Positions 35,953-45,721 of a DNA stretch of 64,000 bases are shown piece by piece (position 1 is the stretch's first letter; each line of letters begins with the position of its first letter). The stretch comes from a bacterium. GTDB taxonomy: Bacteria; Verrucomicrobiota; Verrucomicrobiia; Limisphaerales; UBA11358. The DNA is taken from positions 163,973 to 227,972 of the forward strand of contig JAKALA010000001.1 of assembly GCA_021813325.1 (NCBI GenBank). Reading direction: 5' to 3'. The notes below the pieces were generated by a model that searched no databases, had not been told where the DNA came from, and saw only the letters and a program-made list of their open reading frames with translations. Both the position numbers and the translations under genes were made by a program.

Positions 35953-38688
35953 CTACGCCGCTTGTTTGGGGTTCCGCTTTTTACCGAGCCGGGCTTGAAT
36001 GGTGTGCAGGAGTCCTTCGAGATTGAAGGGCTTGATCAGCGTTTCCACCGGATTGGTTCCCGTCACGCCCGCCAGCTCGCCACTCATCAGCACTATGGGC
36101 ACATCCGGCTTCCGGGCGCGCAGGAGCGGAATGGTGGATGGCCCGTCGAGGACCGGCATATCGGTGTCCAGCAGGATCAGGTTGATGCCTTCAGCGCTTC
36201 GTTCAAATAGGTCAATCGCTTCGGAACCGTTTTCGGCTGCCAGGACGCGATAACCTTGTGTGGTCAGACCGAGGGTGACCATTTCGCGGACCGACTGCTC
36301 ATCATCCACGACGAGGATCAATTCCCCGTTGCCCCGAGGCAAACTGGACAGGGAAATGGAGGGTTGCAATTGGAGCGGCGAACTTTCAGCGCGCGGAAGA
36401 TAGATTTCAAAGGTTGTTCCCACTGCAACTTCGCTTTTCACATTAATAAATCCCCCGTGCTGGCCAATGATCCGGGCCGTGGTGGAAAGTCCGAGTCCGG
36501 TTCCTTGTTGCACCGGTTTGGTGGTGAAGAACGGTTCGAAAATCTTCGGCAAAATTTCCGGCGGAATGCCGCTGCCCGTGTCGGCGACGAGCAACATCAC
36601 AAACCGGCCCGGCTGGCCGTTGGGCGTTTGCGCGGCTTCGTTGGCGTCCAGTTCCACGTTGTCCGCGGCCAGTGTCAATTCCCCGCCGCGCGGCATCGCG
36701 TCGCGGGCATTGACGCACAAGTTGAGCAGCACTTGATGCAGTTGCGTGGCGTTGCCCAGCACCGGCCAAAGATCGGGGGGCGCCAGCGTGGCGACATTGA
36801 TGGACTTCGGAAAAGTTTGTTGGACGATGCGCTCGGCTTCGTGCAACAGATTCCCCAGCGCGAGCGGCAATTTTTCACTGTCGCGGCCGCGGGAAAACAG
36901 CAGCACCTGTTTCACCATGTCCGCGCCGCGATGCGTGTTTTCCTCCATCACCGTCAACATGCGGCGCGTTTCCGCATCCGGGTGCCGTTTTTGCAACAGT
37001 TGCAGGCCCATCAAAATGGGCGCGAGCGCATTGTTTAAATCATGCGCCATGCCGCCCGCCAGCGTGCCGATGCTTTCGATGCGTTGGGCGCGGAAAAACT
37101 CCAGTTCCAGCCGCTTTTTTTCCGTCACGTCCGTGTTGATGAACAGCAGCGATTGCGGTTCGCCGTGTTCATTGCGGATGAGCGTGCATCGGCTGGCCAC
37201 GGTGAGCTTGCGTCCGTCGCGCGTGCTTTGCTCCATTTCCCCCTGCCATTCCCCGGAACTCAATGTCGTTAGTCGCGCCTCGGTAAACCGTTGTTCGCAG
37301 GACGCCACGATTCGTTGCGCCGCGCCATTGTGCAGCAGCTCGACGGCGCTCCAGCCGTAAAGCCGTTCCGCGCTGGGGTTCACGTAGATCACGCGGCCCT
37401 CGACATCTTCCACCAAAATCGCGTCCTGCGCTTTCTCAATGAGCGCGGCCTGCTCGCGAATCTTCAAATCCGCCGTCCGGCGCTGCTCTTCAAAACGCCG
37501 CTTCTGACGATACCATTCCAGCGATTGATAAAGCGCCGACCCCGCCAGCGCTCCGGGAATTTGCACCGCGCTGACGATCAGCCAGGGAAACCAGGTGTTC
37601 CATTCGTTCAAAGCCAGAATGGTGATGCCCAGGACGCCCAATTCCGTCAGCAAGGCGATCCCCGCCGCCGTCAGCGGACGAAAACAAAACATCAGCCCGC
37701 CAACAAGCAGCGCGGATAAAACCAGCGCCAGCACTTCGTTTCCCGGCGACAACCGGCGCAGCGAATCGCCCCGGATCAAGTTCATCAACTGCGTGGCGTG
37801 AACCGCCACCGCCGGCATGAATTGTTCGCGGTCGCCCCAGGCGGTCAGCGGACTGCGGAATTCATCCTTGCGTTCCAGAAATGTTCCCGCCATCGGGCGC
37901 GCGCCGATGAAAACCACCTTGCCCCGGAAAAAATCATCGCGCACTTCAACCGTCCGCAAGGCCGAGCTGTAACTGACATTGGGAATGGTGAATGGCTTGC
38001 CGTAGTAACGCACCCATTGGGCGACGGGCGGACTGGCGGGCATGATGCCGATAAGTTTGGCCGTGGCAAAGGCGAGGCTGGGTTCGCCTAAATTGTGAAA
38101 TCCGCTGAACTGCCGGCGCACAATGAAATCTTCGTCCACAATCGTGTTGGCCACGCCCCAGTGCCCCGCCGCCTCGCGGAATGCTTTTTCGGGCAACGAC
38201 AGTTGCAGGGATTCCGCGCCGCTCACACCCGGTTCATTGCGGCTGGAACGGCTGATTTCTGCGGCCAGCACCGTGTGACCGTTCGCGCGCAACGCTTCGG
38301 CAAAATCCTGGTCGGCCTTGGCGTCCGCGCCCGGTTCGTCGAAAATGATGTCAAACACCACCGCCCTGGCGCCGGCGGCAGTGAGCCGGCGGAGCAATCG
38401 GGCGTGCAATTCGCGGCTCCACGGCTCGGCAGGATTTTGCTTTTCGCGCAGGTAGGAATCGAGATCAAGATAGACAATGACCACCGGCGCATTGCTGAAC
38501 GCCGGTTGCGCAATCATCGTTTGCGACCAGTCATAACTGGAATGCAACAGCGCCGTGCCCAAGCGTGATGACCGCGACAACAGCCAGACGCTCATTACCG
38601 CGAGCAATCCCGCCAGCGCCGCAGCCGGCAGCAATCGCGGTTGGCTCCCGGCAAGGCGGCGCAGCGGGTTGAGGGTTTCCATGTTCAA
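35953..38688 (-). CDS. CHASE2 - PAS hybrid histidine kinase with C-terminal receiver
   Basis: This is a 911-residue membrane sensor. A first transmembrane helix (LLPAAALAGLLAVMSVWLL) precedes an extracytoplasmic CHASE2 domain with IVYLDLDSYL and AVVFDIIFDEPG, and three hydrophobic helices at about 310-385 return it to the membrane. A coiled coil and a PAS domain (AILVEDVEGRVIYVNPSAERLYGW) follow. HisKA has the His in GGMAHDLNNALAP, and the HATPase has [19 protein letters not shown] and GTGLGLSTTARI. The C-terminal receiver has the phospho-acceptor in LILLDTDMPVLDG. Its ATG overlaps the stop of the FecR-TPR-barrel gene by 4 bp (ATGA at 38685-38688), so the two are translationally coupled and probably act together. 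CHASE2 ligands are unknown. Confidence 0.93.
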   Translation of the reverse strand: MNMETLNPLRRLAGSQPRLLPAAALAGLLAVMSVWLLSRSSRLGTALLHSSYDWSQTMIAQPAFSNAPVVIVYLDLDSYLREKQNPAEPWSRELHARLLRRLTAAGARAVVFDIIFDEPGADAKADQDFAEALRANGHTVLAAEISRSSRNEPGVSGAESLQLSLPEKAFREAAGHWGVANTIVDEDFIVRRQFSGFHNLGEPSLAFATAKLIGIMPASPPVAQWVRYYGKPFTIPNVSYSSALRTVEVRDDFFRGKVVFIGARPMAGTFLERKDEFRSPLTAWGDREQFMPAVAVHATQLMNLIRGDSLRRLSPGNEVLALVLSALLVGGLMFCFRPLTAAGIALLTELGVLGITILALNEWNTWFPWLIVSAVQIPGALAGSALYQSLEWYRQKRRFEEQRRTADLKIREQAALIEKAQDAILVEDVEGRVIYVNPSAERLYGWSAVELLHNGAAQRIVASCEQRFTEARLTTLSSGEWQGEMEQSTRDGRKLTVASRCTLIRNEHGEPQSLLFINTDVTEKKRLELEFFRAQRIESIGTLAGGMAHDLNNALAPILMGLQLLQKRHPDAETRRMLTVMEENTHRGADMVKQVLLFSRGRDSEKLPLALGNLLHEAERIVQQTFPKSINVATLAPPDLWPVLGNATQLHQVLLNLCVNARDAMPRGGELTLAADNVELDANEAAQTPNGQPGRFVMLLVADTGSGIPPEILPKIFEPFFTTKPVQQGTGLGLSTTARIIGQHGGFINVKSEVAVGTTFEIYLPRAESSPLQLQPSISLSSLPRGNGELILVVDDEQSVREMVTLGLTTQGYRVLAAENGSEAIDLFERSAEGINLILLDTDMPVLDGPSTIPLLRARKPDVPIVLMSGELAGVTGTNPVETLIKPFNLEGLLHTIQARLGKKRNPKQAA

Positions 38689-41600
38689 AAATTCATCCGC
38701 AATGAAACCGTCAACGTGCGGCCGCGCACCGGAGCGGTTTGCAGGTTTAGCGGATTCAGCCGGTAATCCTGGCCGGTCAAATTCAAAATACCAAGCAGCA
38801 GTTCCGCGCGGCGGTGCGGAAACACGTATCCGGCATAAACATTATGCTGCCAGAAATTGGCGGCCGACAATGCCGGGGAATAGCCGTGATTGCTTTGGTG
38901 AAACCAATCCGAATCCCATTCGGCGAAGAAGCCGCAGGGCAAATTGTAGCTGAGGTAAAGCTGGCCCTGTTGCAGCACGGCGCGGGAATCTTGTTCCAGC
39001 GCAGACGCGCCCGTCACGCCGGCAAGATCGGGCAGGTGGGTGTTTAGTTTCGCTTCGCTCAGGCGATAGCGGGCGCCGGCGGCCCAGTCGCGGCCCAGCA
39101 GTTGGTTGACATAAGCCGTCACATTGCGTTCGCGATAATCCAGGGTTTGGCGCGTGGTCGTGGGCGAATCCGGCACCGGGATGAACGCAATGGAATTGGT
39201 AAACGCGCCCACGTCACGCGCGCCGGCGGAGCGCAGCAGTTCCGCGCCAAAACCAAAATAGGTATGCGACGGCAGCGCCTGATCAAAACCCGCCGTCCAC
39301 GAATCAAAGCGCGTGCCCGGCGCCTGGCCGGCAACGGATTCAGGAATCAAACTGCGAAACGCGCTGATCGAACCCGCAACTGTCGCCGGTTCCAAACGAA
39401 TGCTATTGTCGAAGAACAGTCCTCCGAGCGATCGCGTCCATGCCCCGTGCAGCCAGCCGCCGTTCCACGGCTGCCAGGTGAGGCCGGCTTTGGGCCCGAA
39501 CAATGACCGGCGGGATTCATCCGCCGAAAGCGGTGGCAGCGATACATTTTGCGGATACGTCAGCGAGTCGTAGCTCAATCCGGCCATGAAGCGAAATTCC
39601 GTGATGGGGTGCCACTGATAATACCCATAGCCGTTGATGCGTCCCAAATACGGCGAAGCCGACTGGTCGGCGGTGGCGCCAAACAGGCGCGTGAGCGTGG
39701 AGTGCGTGTCCACGGTGCCGCGCTGGAAACGGCCGCCGAGGATGAACGTGTTTTCCGGCGATTCAAAAATTTGCTGCGCCTCCGCCGAGTAGAGCGTGAA
39801 TGTCTCATCCTGTTGCAACGTGAAATACGGGTCCGCCTCCACGCCGATGGTGCCGGCGCCATCCTGCTGCATGAACAACACATCCGGCTGCGGATTGGTC
39901 AGCGACAGATGATCGGTGAGCCGGGAAACCAAAATCAACGTGTGGCTGCCCGGCGACCATGCGTGCGTCCAGGCGGCGAAGAGATTCGGGTTTTGTTCCT
40001 CCGACGCGTGCAGGCCAAGAATCGCGTTGGTCGGGTCGTAATGCCGCGCCACGTCGCCGCTGCTGCCATGATAATAACTGGCCTGAAAATACAAGCTGTC
40101 GTCGGGCGTGATTTGTTGTTTGGTGGTGAAAGACAACTGCCGGTCTTCCCGGTTGCCGTTCGGGTCCAGACCGTTTTGGGAAACGTATTGACCATCGAAC
40201 GCGTAGCTGAAGCCATCCAAGGAACCGAAGGCGGCAAGCGATTGTTTCCAGTCGCCGCGGCTGTCATACAACGTCAATGAACTCAGGCCAAACGGCCGTT
40301 CGCCGAAGTATCGCAGGTGATCCGATTGCGAGAGCGTTTGGGAAAGATTGCCGCCGCCCGGTGGCGCGAGCAGGTTGGCGACGAGCAATTCGCTTTCCCG
40401 CGCGGTTTCCCATCGCAAATCCACCCGGCGCGGGTCTTCCTGATTTTGCAGGCTGTCCGCCAGAAATAGGTGCCCGGAAAAATCGGAGTAAGATTCCTCC
40501 ACCGCCCGGCTGGCGGCGCTTTGGCTGACTTCCGTCATGCCCGCGGCGTCGTAAATGGCCGCCAGATCAGCGCTCCGCGTCGCGCGATCCTGATCGAGTT
40601 GGAGTCGCGAGCAAAACATGCTGCGATTGTCGTTCAGCCTGGCCGACTGTTCCAGATCGCGAATGGCGTCATTGACCTGATGCGTTTGGAAACGGTGCAA
40701 CGCGGAGTAAAGCCACGCCGTGGGATCGGCGAAATCCAGTTTTTCGGCCAGCGCAAAATCCTTTTCAGCCAGACGGTCTTCTCCCAACTGGCTCCACGCT
40801 TTGCCCAAATAACTGCGAAACAAACCGCGTTGCGGTTCCAGTGTGGCGGCAATCTGAAAATCGCGTCGCGCCGCGTCCTCCCGGCCCAGTTGCGCTTCCG
40901 CCAGCGCCCGGCCCGCCCACGCGGTGGGTAATGAACCGTCCAGCGCGGATGCCTGCGCGAACACGTCCAGCGCGCGATGCGGATGATTTTCGGCCAGCGC
41001 CATGAAGCCCGTCAACGAAACGGCTTGTGCGTTGCGCGGTGAAATCTGCCGCGCGGATTGCAACGCTTTGGCAGCTTCGCGGCGATGTCCAAAACCGAAT
41101 TCCAGCTCTGCCAGGCGTGCCCAGGCGAAGCCAAATTCTGGCGCGATTTTCACTGCCTGTCGCGCTGCGTTCAGTGCGCCGGGCAGTTGCGATCGCGATT
41201 GCAAATAATAGGAACGCGCCAGCCAGCCGCTGCTGTTGGTGGGCGTAGGCAACGCGGCGATGGCTTGGAATTTCACGGCGGAAATCAGTTCGCGCAACGG
41301 GTCGGCAGGTTTGCCGACGGCGGAAATCAAGTCCTCGGCTTGCGCCACCTGGCCGCCGCCGAGTTTGAGCGCGGCAAAATAGATTCGCGTGGCGGCGGAT
41401 TGTCCGGCCAGTTCTTCTGGTGCGTCTGGCAGGGCGTGAAGCAAGTCGCCGTCAGCGTAATCAGCCAGCGATTTCGCCAGCGCGGATTTTTCGGCAGGAG
41501 CGAAATGAATTTCCGCCGGATTAAACACGGCTGGATAATAAAAACTCCATTGAATCAGATTGTTCGCCGGCAACATGGCGATTCGCCTGGCGGGCTGGCC

Positions 41601-42305
41601 GGGTTCGACCAACGCTTGTTCGCCGCTGGTCAGCGCGAGATTGCTTCCGTTAGCGTTCAGGCTGACCGCACCGTCCAGCAGGGCGAGCCGCGTGGTGGCG
41701 TCGGTTTCAACCACGGTGAGAAGAAATTCCGTGCCGCGAATCGCCCCGGTGGTCAGCGGCGTTTCAAATTCCACGTCCGCCGGCTGCTCGCGGTCGAAGA
41801 AAAACAGCGCGCCGCGTTTGAGTCCAAAGCGATGCCGCGCGGGCGCGGTGGGCGGCTCGATTTCGAGAATGGTGGATGGGCTGACCCGGATGACGCTGCG
41901 ATCGGAAAGTTGCAGCGTGGCCCGGCTGTCCGCAGCGGTGCGCAAGCGATCGCCGGGATGCAACCACTGATTAAGGTGAGCCGGACGCCAGTCGTTGGTG
42001 TTGGCCGCGGTGACTTCAACCTTGCCGGCAAAGGCGATCAGTTGGCTCGCGTGGCGGTCCGTCCTGGCTGTCGGCGGTTCGGCGTGAACGCCACAAATCA
42101 TTGCCAGCAACATCACGCTGGCCAACCACCAGCGGAGTATTCTTCTCGCAGCGGCATCGCGGTAGAACCCCGCAATTTTTATAATTGCATGATGGCGGCG
42201 CTCTACGGAGATGCCGCTACCGCGCAGATCAACCCAGTCAGGAACTGTGCGTGGATGCGCCCGTCCGTAACCGCGATCATATTTTTTCTGAAAACCGGCT
42301 AACAT
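38685..42305 (-). CDS. FecR - TPR - outer-membrane beta-barrel fusion protein
   Basis: This is an unusual protein of about 1206 residues. A hydrophobic export segment (LRWWLASVMLLAMICGVHA) is followed by a FecR-type domain (LIAFAGKVEVTAA, LHPGDRLRTAADSRATLQLSDRSVIRVSPST in consecutive parts, TTGAIRGTEFLLTV). Next come about 250 residues of TPR-like helical repeats (ALAEAQLGREDAARRDFQIA, AWSQLGEDRLAEKDFALAE). The last 600 residues are alternating strands of a beta-barrel of TonB-receptor or porin type (GERPFGLSSLTLYDSRGDWKQ onward), ending RTLTVSLRMNF with the C-terminal Phe expected for outer-membrane insertion. No separate plug domain is evident. The frame is open to a GTG at 42338, but that codon lies inside a putative sigma-54 promoter, so I use the ATG at 42305. 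The true start is uncertain. Confidence 0.8.
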   Translation of the reverse strand: MLAGFQKKYDRGYGRAHPRTVPDWVDLRGSGISVERRHHAIIKIAGFYRDAAARRILRWWLASVMLLAMICGVHAEPPTARTDRHASQLIAFAGKVEVTAANTNDWRPAHLNQWLHPGDRLRTAADSRATLQLSDRSVIRVSPSTILEIEPPTAPARHRFGLKRGALFFFDREQPADVEFETPLTTGAIRGTEFLLTVVETDATTRLALLDGAVSLNANGSNLALTSGEQALVEPGQPARRIAMLPANNLIQWSFYYPAVFNPAEIHFAPAEKSALAKSLADYADGDLLHALPDAPEELAGQSAATRIYFAALKLGGGQVAQAEDLISAVGKPADPLRELISAVKFQAIAALPTPTNSSGWLARSYYLQSRSQLPGALNAARQAVKIAPEFGFAWARLAELEFGFGHRREAAKALQSARQISPRNAQAVSLTGFMALAENHPHRALDVFAQASALDGSLPTAWAGRALAEAQLGREDAARRDFQIAATLEPQRGLFRSYLGKAWSQLGEDRLAEKDFALAEKLDFADPTAWLYSALHRFQTHQVNDAIRDLEQSARLNDNRSMFCSRLQLDQDRATRSADLAAIYDAAGMTEVSQSAASRAVEESYSDFSGHLFLADSLQNQEDPRRVDLRWETARESELLVANLLAPPGGGNLSQTLSQSDHLRYFGERPFGLSSLTLYDSRGDWKQSLAAFGSLDGFSYAFDGQYVSQNGLDPNGNREDRQLSFTTKQQITPDDSLYFQASYYHGSSGDVARHYDPTNAILGLHASEEQNPNLFAAWTHAWSPGSHTLILVSRLTDHLSLTNPQPDVLFMQQDGAGTIGVEADPYFTLQQDETFTLYSAEAQQIFESPENTFILGGRFQRGTVDTHSTLTRLFGATADQSASPYLGRINGYGYYQWHPITEFRFMAGLSYDSLTYPQNVSLPPLSADESRRSLFGPKAGLTWQPWNGGWLHGAWTRSLGGLFFDNSIRLEPATVAGSISAFRSLIPESVAGQAPGTRFDSWTAGFDQALPSHTYFGFGAELLRSAGARDVGAFTNSIAFIPVPDSPTTTRQTLDYRERNVTAYVNQLLGRDWAAGARYRLSEAKLNTHLPDLAGVTGASALEQDSRAVLQQGQLYLSYNLPCGFFAEWDSDWFHQSNHGYSPALSAANFWQHNVYAGYVFPHRRAELLLGILNLTGQDYRLNPLNLQTAPVRGRTLTVSLRMNF

Positions 42306-42333
42306 CGGGTTTTGGTAAAATGGATATTTGGAG

Positions 42334-42349
42334 AGCACTTTGGGTGCCG
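42334..42349 (-). promoter_or_regulatory. Candidate sigma-54 (-24/-12) promoter for the FecR-CHASE2 operon
   Basis: The minus strand reads CGGCAC-CCAAA-GTGCT, against the consensus TGGCAC-N5-TTGCA/T. The invariant GG and GC are present with exactly 10 bases between them, and two other positions deviate. The predicted transcript start is near 42323, just ahead of the ATG at 42305. The adjacent gene encodes an NtrC-type sigma-54 activator. Confidence 0.5.
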
Positions 42350-42522
42350 TTGGTCAATTCCGGGGACTATTCAGCCGGCTGGTCCGATTTTGACTGAGCT
42401 TCTGATTGTGGCTGATCCGCAAACGGACCAAACTCGGGCATTGGAGGCGGCGTTCAACACAAGTTTCAGTGTCAATTAATGGTGTGTCAGACGATTTGAT
42501 TCACGGGTTGTAGCGCGAAAAA

Positions 42523-43926
42523 TCACGCTTGGCGCGAGGCCGCCAGGCGAAGTTCCGGCCATTTTTCCAAGCGTCGCAACAAGGCTTGATGCGTGATGCC
42601 CAAACGAGCGGAAGCCCGGCGAATCCCGCCGCCTTCGGCTTGCAACGCTTCCTGGATCAGCCGGTATTCCTGAAGGTCAATGGCGTTCAATTGTCGTTCG
42701 GCGGGCAGCGCGGCGACGGGAGCGATCGCTGTTTCACGCGTGGCCGGGCCGCTCAACCAGGCCAGGTCAAACGCCAGCCAGGGAGCTTCCTCCGGCGTGC
42801 GCAGCAGGGCGCGTTCGAGCAGATTGCGCAATTCACGCACGTTGCCGGGGAAGTGATATTGGCGGAGGGCGGTGAGATCGCCCGATTTTAAAAAGGGTTT
42901 TTTGCGTTGGTATTTTTCCGAGAGTTGGGTCAGCAGATTTTCCACGAGCAGGTCCAGATCGGAAAGATGTTCCCGGAGCGATGGCAGTTGAATCGTCGCC
43001 ACGGTCAAGCGAAACATGAGGTCGGCCCGGAAACGCCCGCGCTGGACTTCTTCAGTGAGGTGACGGTTGGTGGCGGCGACGATGCGTCCGGAAAACTGTT
43101 GCAGGGTGTTGCTGCCAAGCGGACGGTATTCACGCGATTCCAAAAACCGCAGCAACTTGGCTTGCTGCGGCAGCGGTGTCTCGGTGATTTCATCCAAAAA
43201 CAGGGTTCCACCGCTGGCCGCTTCAATCAGACCCGCGCGCCGTTTTTCCGCGCCGGTGAATGCCCCCTTGGCATTGCCGAACAGCTCGGATTCAAACATC
43301 TCGGCAGGCACGGCGGAGCAATTCAACGGCACATACGGCACGGCGGCGCCGCCACTGGTCAGCCCCGCATAAGTCAGTTGATGCAGCAACCGCGCGGCCA
43401 GATCCTTGCCCGTGCCGGTTTCGCCGCACAGGAGGACGGTGGTTTCCTGGTGGCGGGCGGCTTGGCGGAGTGAGTTTATCGCTTCGCGCAATGCTGGCGC
43501 GTCGCCCAAGAGTTGGCCGGAGCATGTGGCGGGATGGTTCAGGCGTTTGCGGACCCGCTGCAAACACGCGGTAAAATCGGCGACACTCAGCGGTTTGGTG
43601 AGGTAGTCAAACAGCCCGTTCCGGGTAAGTTCCACCGCCTGGGCGAGTTCTGGCGCCCCGGTGATCATCACGACCACTGAATCTGGACAAGTGCGGTTCA
43701 GTTGCAAAAAGAATTCGTAACCGGTGCCGTCAGGAAGGCGGTTGTCGAGCAGCACGAGATCAAAGACGCGATGCTCGGTCGCGAGCCGTGCCGATTGGAG
43801 ATCAGGACAATGGGTAACCTGACCGCCTTCGGCTTCCACGGTTTTGGCCAGCATGGTGGCGAAGCCGGCATCATCATCGACAATTAAGCAGGAGAAGGAG
43901 TCCGGTGGGTTCATGATCTGAGGCAT
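42523..43926 (-). CDS. NtrC-family sigma-54-dependent response regulator
   Basis: This is a transcription activator of about 467 residues. The N-terminal receiver has DDD near the start and the phospho-acceptor in LVLLDNRLPDGTG, with Lys in YLTKPLSV. The central AAA+ domain has Walker A GETGTGKD, the sigma-54 contact loop GAFTGA, Walker B GGTLFLDEI and the sensor FPGNVRELRNLLERAL. The C-terminal Fis-type helix-turn-helix reads GGIRRASARLGITHQALLRRLEK. All parts needed for sigma-54 activation are intact. The frame is open to 43983; I chose the ATG at 43926 because the residues upstream look non-domain and overlap the next gene, but the ATG at 43914 is also possible. It is the likely partner of one of the hybrid kinases next to it. 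Confidence 0.94.
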   Translation of the reverse strand: MPQIMNPPDSFSCLIVDDDAGFATMLAKTVEAEGGQVTHCPDLQSARLATEHRVFDLVLLDNRLPDGTGYEFFLQLNRTCPDSVVVMITGAPELAQAVELTRNGLFDYLTKPLSVADFTACLQRVRKRLNHPATCSGQLLGDAPALREAINSLRQAARHQETTVLLCGETGTGKDLAARLLHQLTYAGLTSGGAAVPYVPLNCSAVPAEMFESELFGNAKGAFTGAEKRRAGLIEAASGGTLFLDEITETPLPQQAKLLRFLESREYRPLGSNTLQQFSGRIVAATNRHLTEEVQRGRFRADLMFRLTVATIQLPSLREHLSDLDLLVENLLTQLSEKYQRKKPFLKSGDLTALRQYHFPGNVRELRNLLERALLRTPEEAPWLAFDLAWLSGPATRETAIAPVAALPAERQLNAIDLQEYRLIQEALQAEGGGIRRASARLGITHQALLRRLEKWPELRLAASRQA

Positions 43927-43966
43927 GACTTTATGCGGCGTGGTTTGGCACATCTTCATCCAACAA

Positions 43967-45721
43967 TCAAGGCGTATGAACACGCATGAACATCCCGTTG
44001 CAATTCGTGGTCGAGTTGGTCACCCAAATCAATCCGCCATAATTGGGAAATACGTTGGCCACGTTGACCCAAGAGCCGGTGGAAAGATCCGGGAGGCAAT
44101 CCACAGCATACTGATAGCCGCGGATGCCCGGGAATGCCGAGATCATGGTGTTGGATGCGGGATCGAGCCTGGTCAGCGTTGAGTTGAGCACGGTCAAATT
44201 GGCGGGGGCGCTGGTGATGGCTCCAAAGGCATTGGTTATGACCACAAAATAGTTTGCCGAGTCGTGCGTGGAGGGTTGCGAGAAAAAGAGGCTGGCGTTG
44301 GTTTCATTGCGGATTTTCGAGTTGTTTTTCCACCATTGATAAGCCATCGGTCCGGTGCCATCGGCAACCACGTTCAAGGCAACAGCCGTGTTCGCGGCCG
44401 CCGTCAGGGGTTGCGGCTGGTCAATCACCACCGGCGATGCGGTTGCCGGGCTGGCGGCCAAGGAATAATTCAAATGCGCAATCCCCCGGGCGCCGCCCAC
44501 ACCGCCAACGACGATAAAATAATTTCCGCCATTGGTGGTGACAAACGACACGGCGCTGGAGTTGGTGCCGGTGCCGTTGTTGTTGTTGTCACACGCCAGC
44601 AGGCTTAAATTCGTGTAGCTGGTTAGCGGATTGGTGTAAGTGAAGACGGCCAGGAGCGTGGAAAATGAACTGTTCCCGGTGTCAATCGTCATGACGCCGT
44701 TGGTTGGCGCCTGGTAATAAAACCAATACGCCGCGCCGGGCGGCACCCCGCAGATCCGCGGCGCATTGGCATCCACCACCGCGTTGGTGGTGTTAAAAAT
44801 CTGGGTGCCGTGGTAACCAATGACGACCCCGCCGCTCAGACCGCCTTGTAGCGCTTTGGGCGTCAGTCCGGATAACGCGGCGTCGGCAATCTTGTTGCGA
44901 GCCAAAACCGCCGGCTGACCTTCCGAATTCACTTCGATCTCAATGGTGGAACTGAAGAAACTATCGTCATCGAGGCTGAATCTCAATGAATACAAACCGA
45001 GGTTGGTGCGTTGCAGGCTGGGAATGACCAGCGTGGGTTCGCCGGCGTCGGAGATTTGGTTGCCGTTCAGATACCATTGAAGGTCCACCCTGGAAGTGGT
45101 GGGGATCACGCCGATCGTGAGGATCAACGGATCGCCGAGCCGCAAGGCCTGATCGCCCGCGCGGCCCACCACCGTGGGTTGCAGGTTGGCGGAGGAAACA
45201 AAAGCAAGCTGCAACCGCACATCGCCGGTCGCCCCGTTGAAACCGTCCACCACGATGTAGTAAGTCTTGCCGGCCCTGGCGCCACACTGCAAATACGAAG
45301 TTACCTGGCCGCCGTAATCGTCGTTTTGGGCCACATTTTCCAACTGCGTCAGCGAGGGACTGCCGCTGGATTCACTGATGTATGCCGCCAGCAACGTGTC
45401 AAACGAACTGCCGGCGGTGCTCAAGGTGACGAGACCGTTGTCCGGCGCCTGCCAGGCAATCCACAAGGAATGTCCGCCCACCTTCCCGGCCGGCTTGGGT
45501 TCATGCGCTTCAATTGTCGCATTGGTATTGGAGCCGAGGACGATGATGTTGGTGCCGCTGATCACCTGGCTTCCGGCAAACAGGTCCGAGAAAACCTGCG
45601 CCCGGCTCGTGCCGCCAAGCAGGCACAAGCAAAACAGCAAGCCCCACAGGACGGATTGGGCGTTTTTAGTCACGTTTGCACCGTAGCGTTCGCAATGCCG
45701 ATAATCAAGAGCGGGGTGCAT
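43967..45721 (-). CDS. Secreted Ig-like/PPC-domain protein
   Basis: This is a protein of about 584 residues with a signal peptide (SVLWGLLFCLCLLGGTSRAQ). The GTG at 45673 would give a tighter leader than the ATG at 45721, so the start is uncertain. Two bacterial pre-peptidase-like beta domains share the pattern LWIAWQAPDNGLVTLSTAGSSFDTLLA / YWFYYQAPTNGVMTIDTGNSSFSTLLA followed by a strand ending TYYIVVDG or NYFIVVGG. An Ig-like domain sits between them and another near the C-terminus (MAYQWWKNNSKI). The end has a short module resembling the tails of other secreted proteins here (GYQYAVDCLPDLSTGSWV to MRVHTP). The likely location is the cell surface or matrix; the role is unknown. It is convergent with nothing and divergent from the next Ig-like gene. 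Confidence 0.8.
   Translation of the reverse strand: MHPALDYRHCERYGANVTKNAQSVLWGLLFCLCLLGGTSRAQVFSDLFAGSQVISGTNIIVLGSNTNATIEAHEPKPAGKVGGHSLWIAWQAPDNGLVTLSTAGSSFDTLLAAYISESSGSPSLTQLENVAQNDDYGGQVTSYLQCGARAGKTYYIVVDGFNGATGDVRLQLAFVSSANLQPTVVGRAGDQALRLGDPLILTIGVIPTTSRVDLQWYLNGNQISDAGEPTLVIPSLQRTNLGLYSLRFSLDDDSFFSSTIEIEVNSEGQPAVLARNKIADAALSGLTPKALQGGLSGGVVIGYHGTQIFNTTNAVVDANAPRICGVPPGAAYWFYYQAPTNGVMTIDTGNSSFSTLLAVFTYTNPLTSYTNLSLLACDNNNNGTGTNSSAVSFVTTNGGNYFIVVGGVGGARGIAHLNYSLAASPATASPVVIDQPQPLTAAANTAVALNVVADGTGPMAYQWWKNNSKIRNETNASLFFSQPSTHDSANYFVVITNAFGAITSAPANLTVLNSTLTRLDPASNTMISAFPGIRGYQYAVDCLPDLSTGSWVNVANVFPNYGGLIWVTNSTTNCNGMFMRVHTP

Noticed and set aside
41058..42302. 414-residue open frame opposite the FecR-TPR gene
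   Set aside because: Composition is Arg/Gly/Gln rich without domain signs, and it is opposite a gene with clear FecR and TPR sequence.
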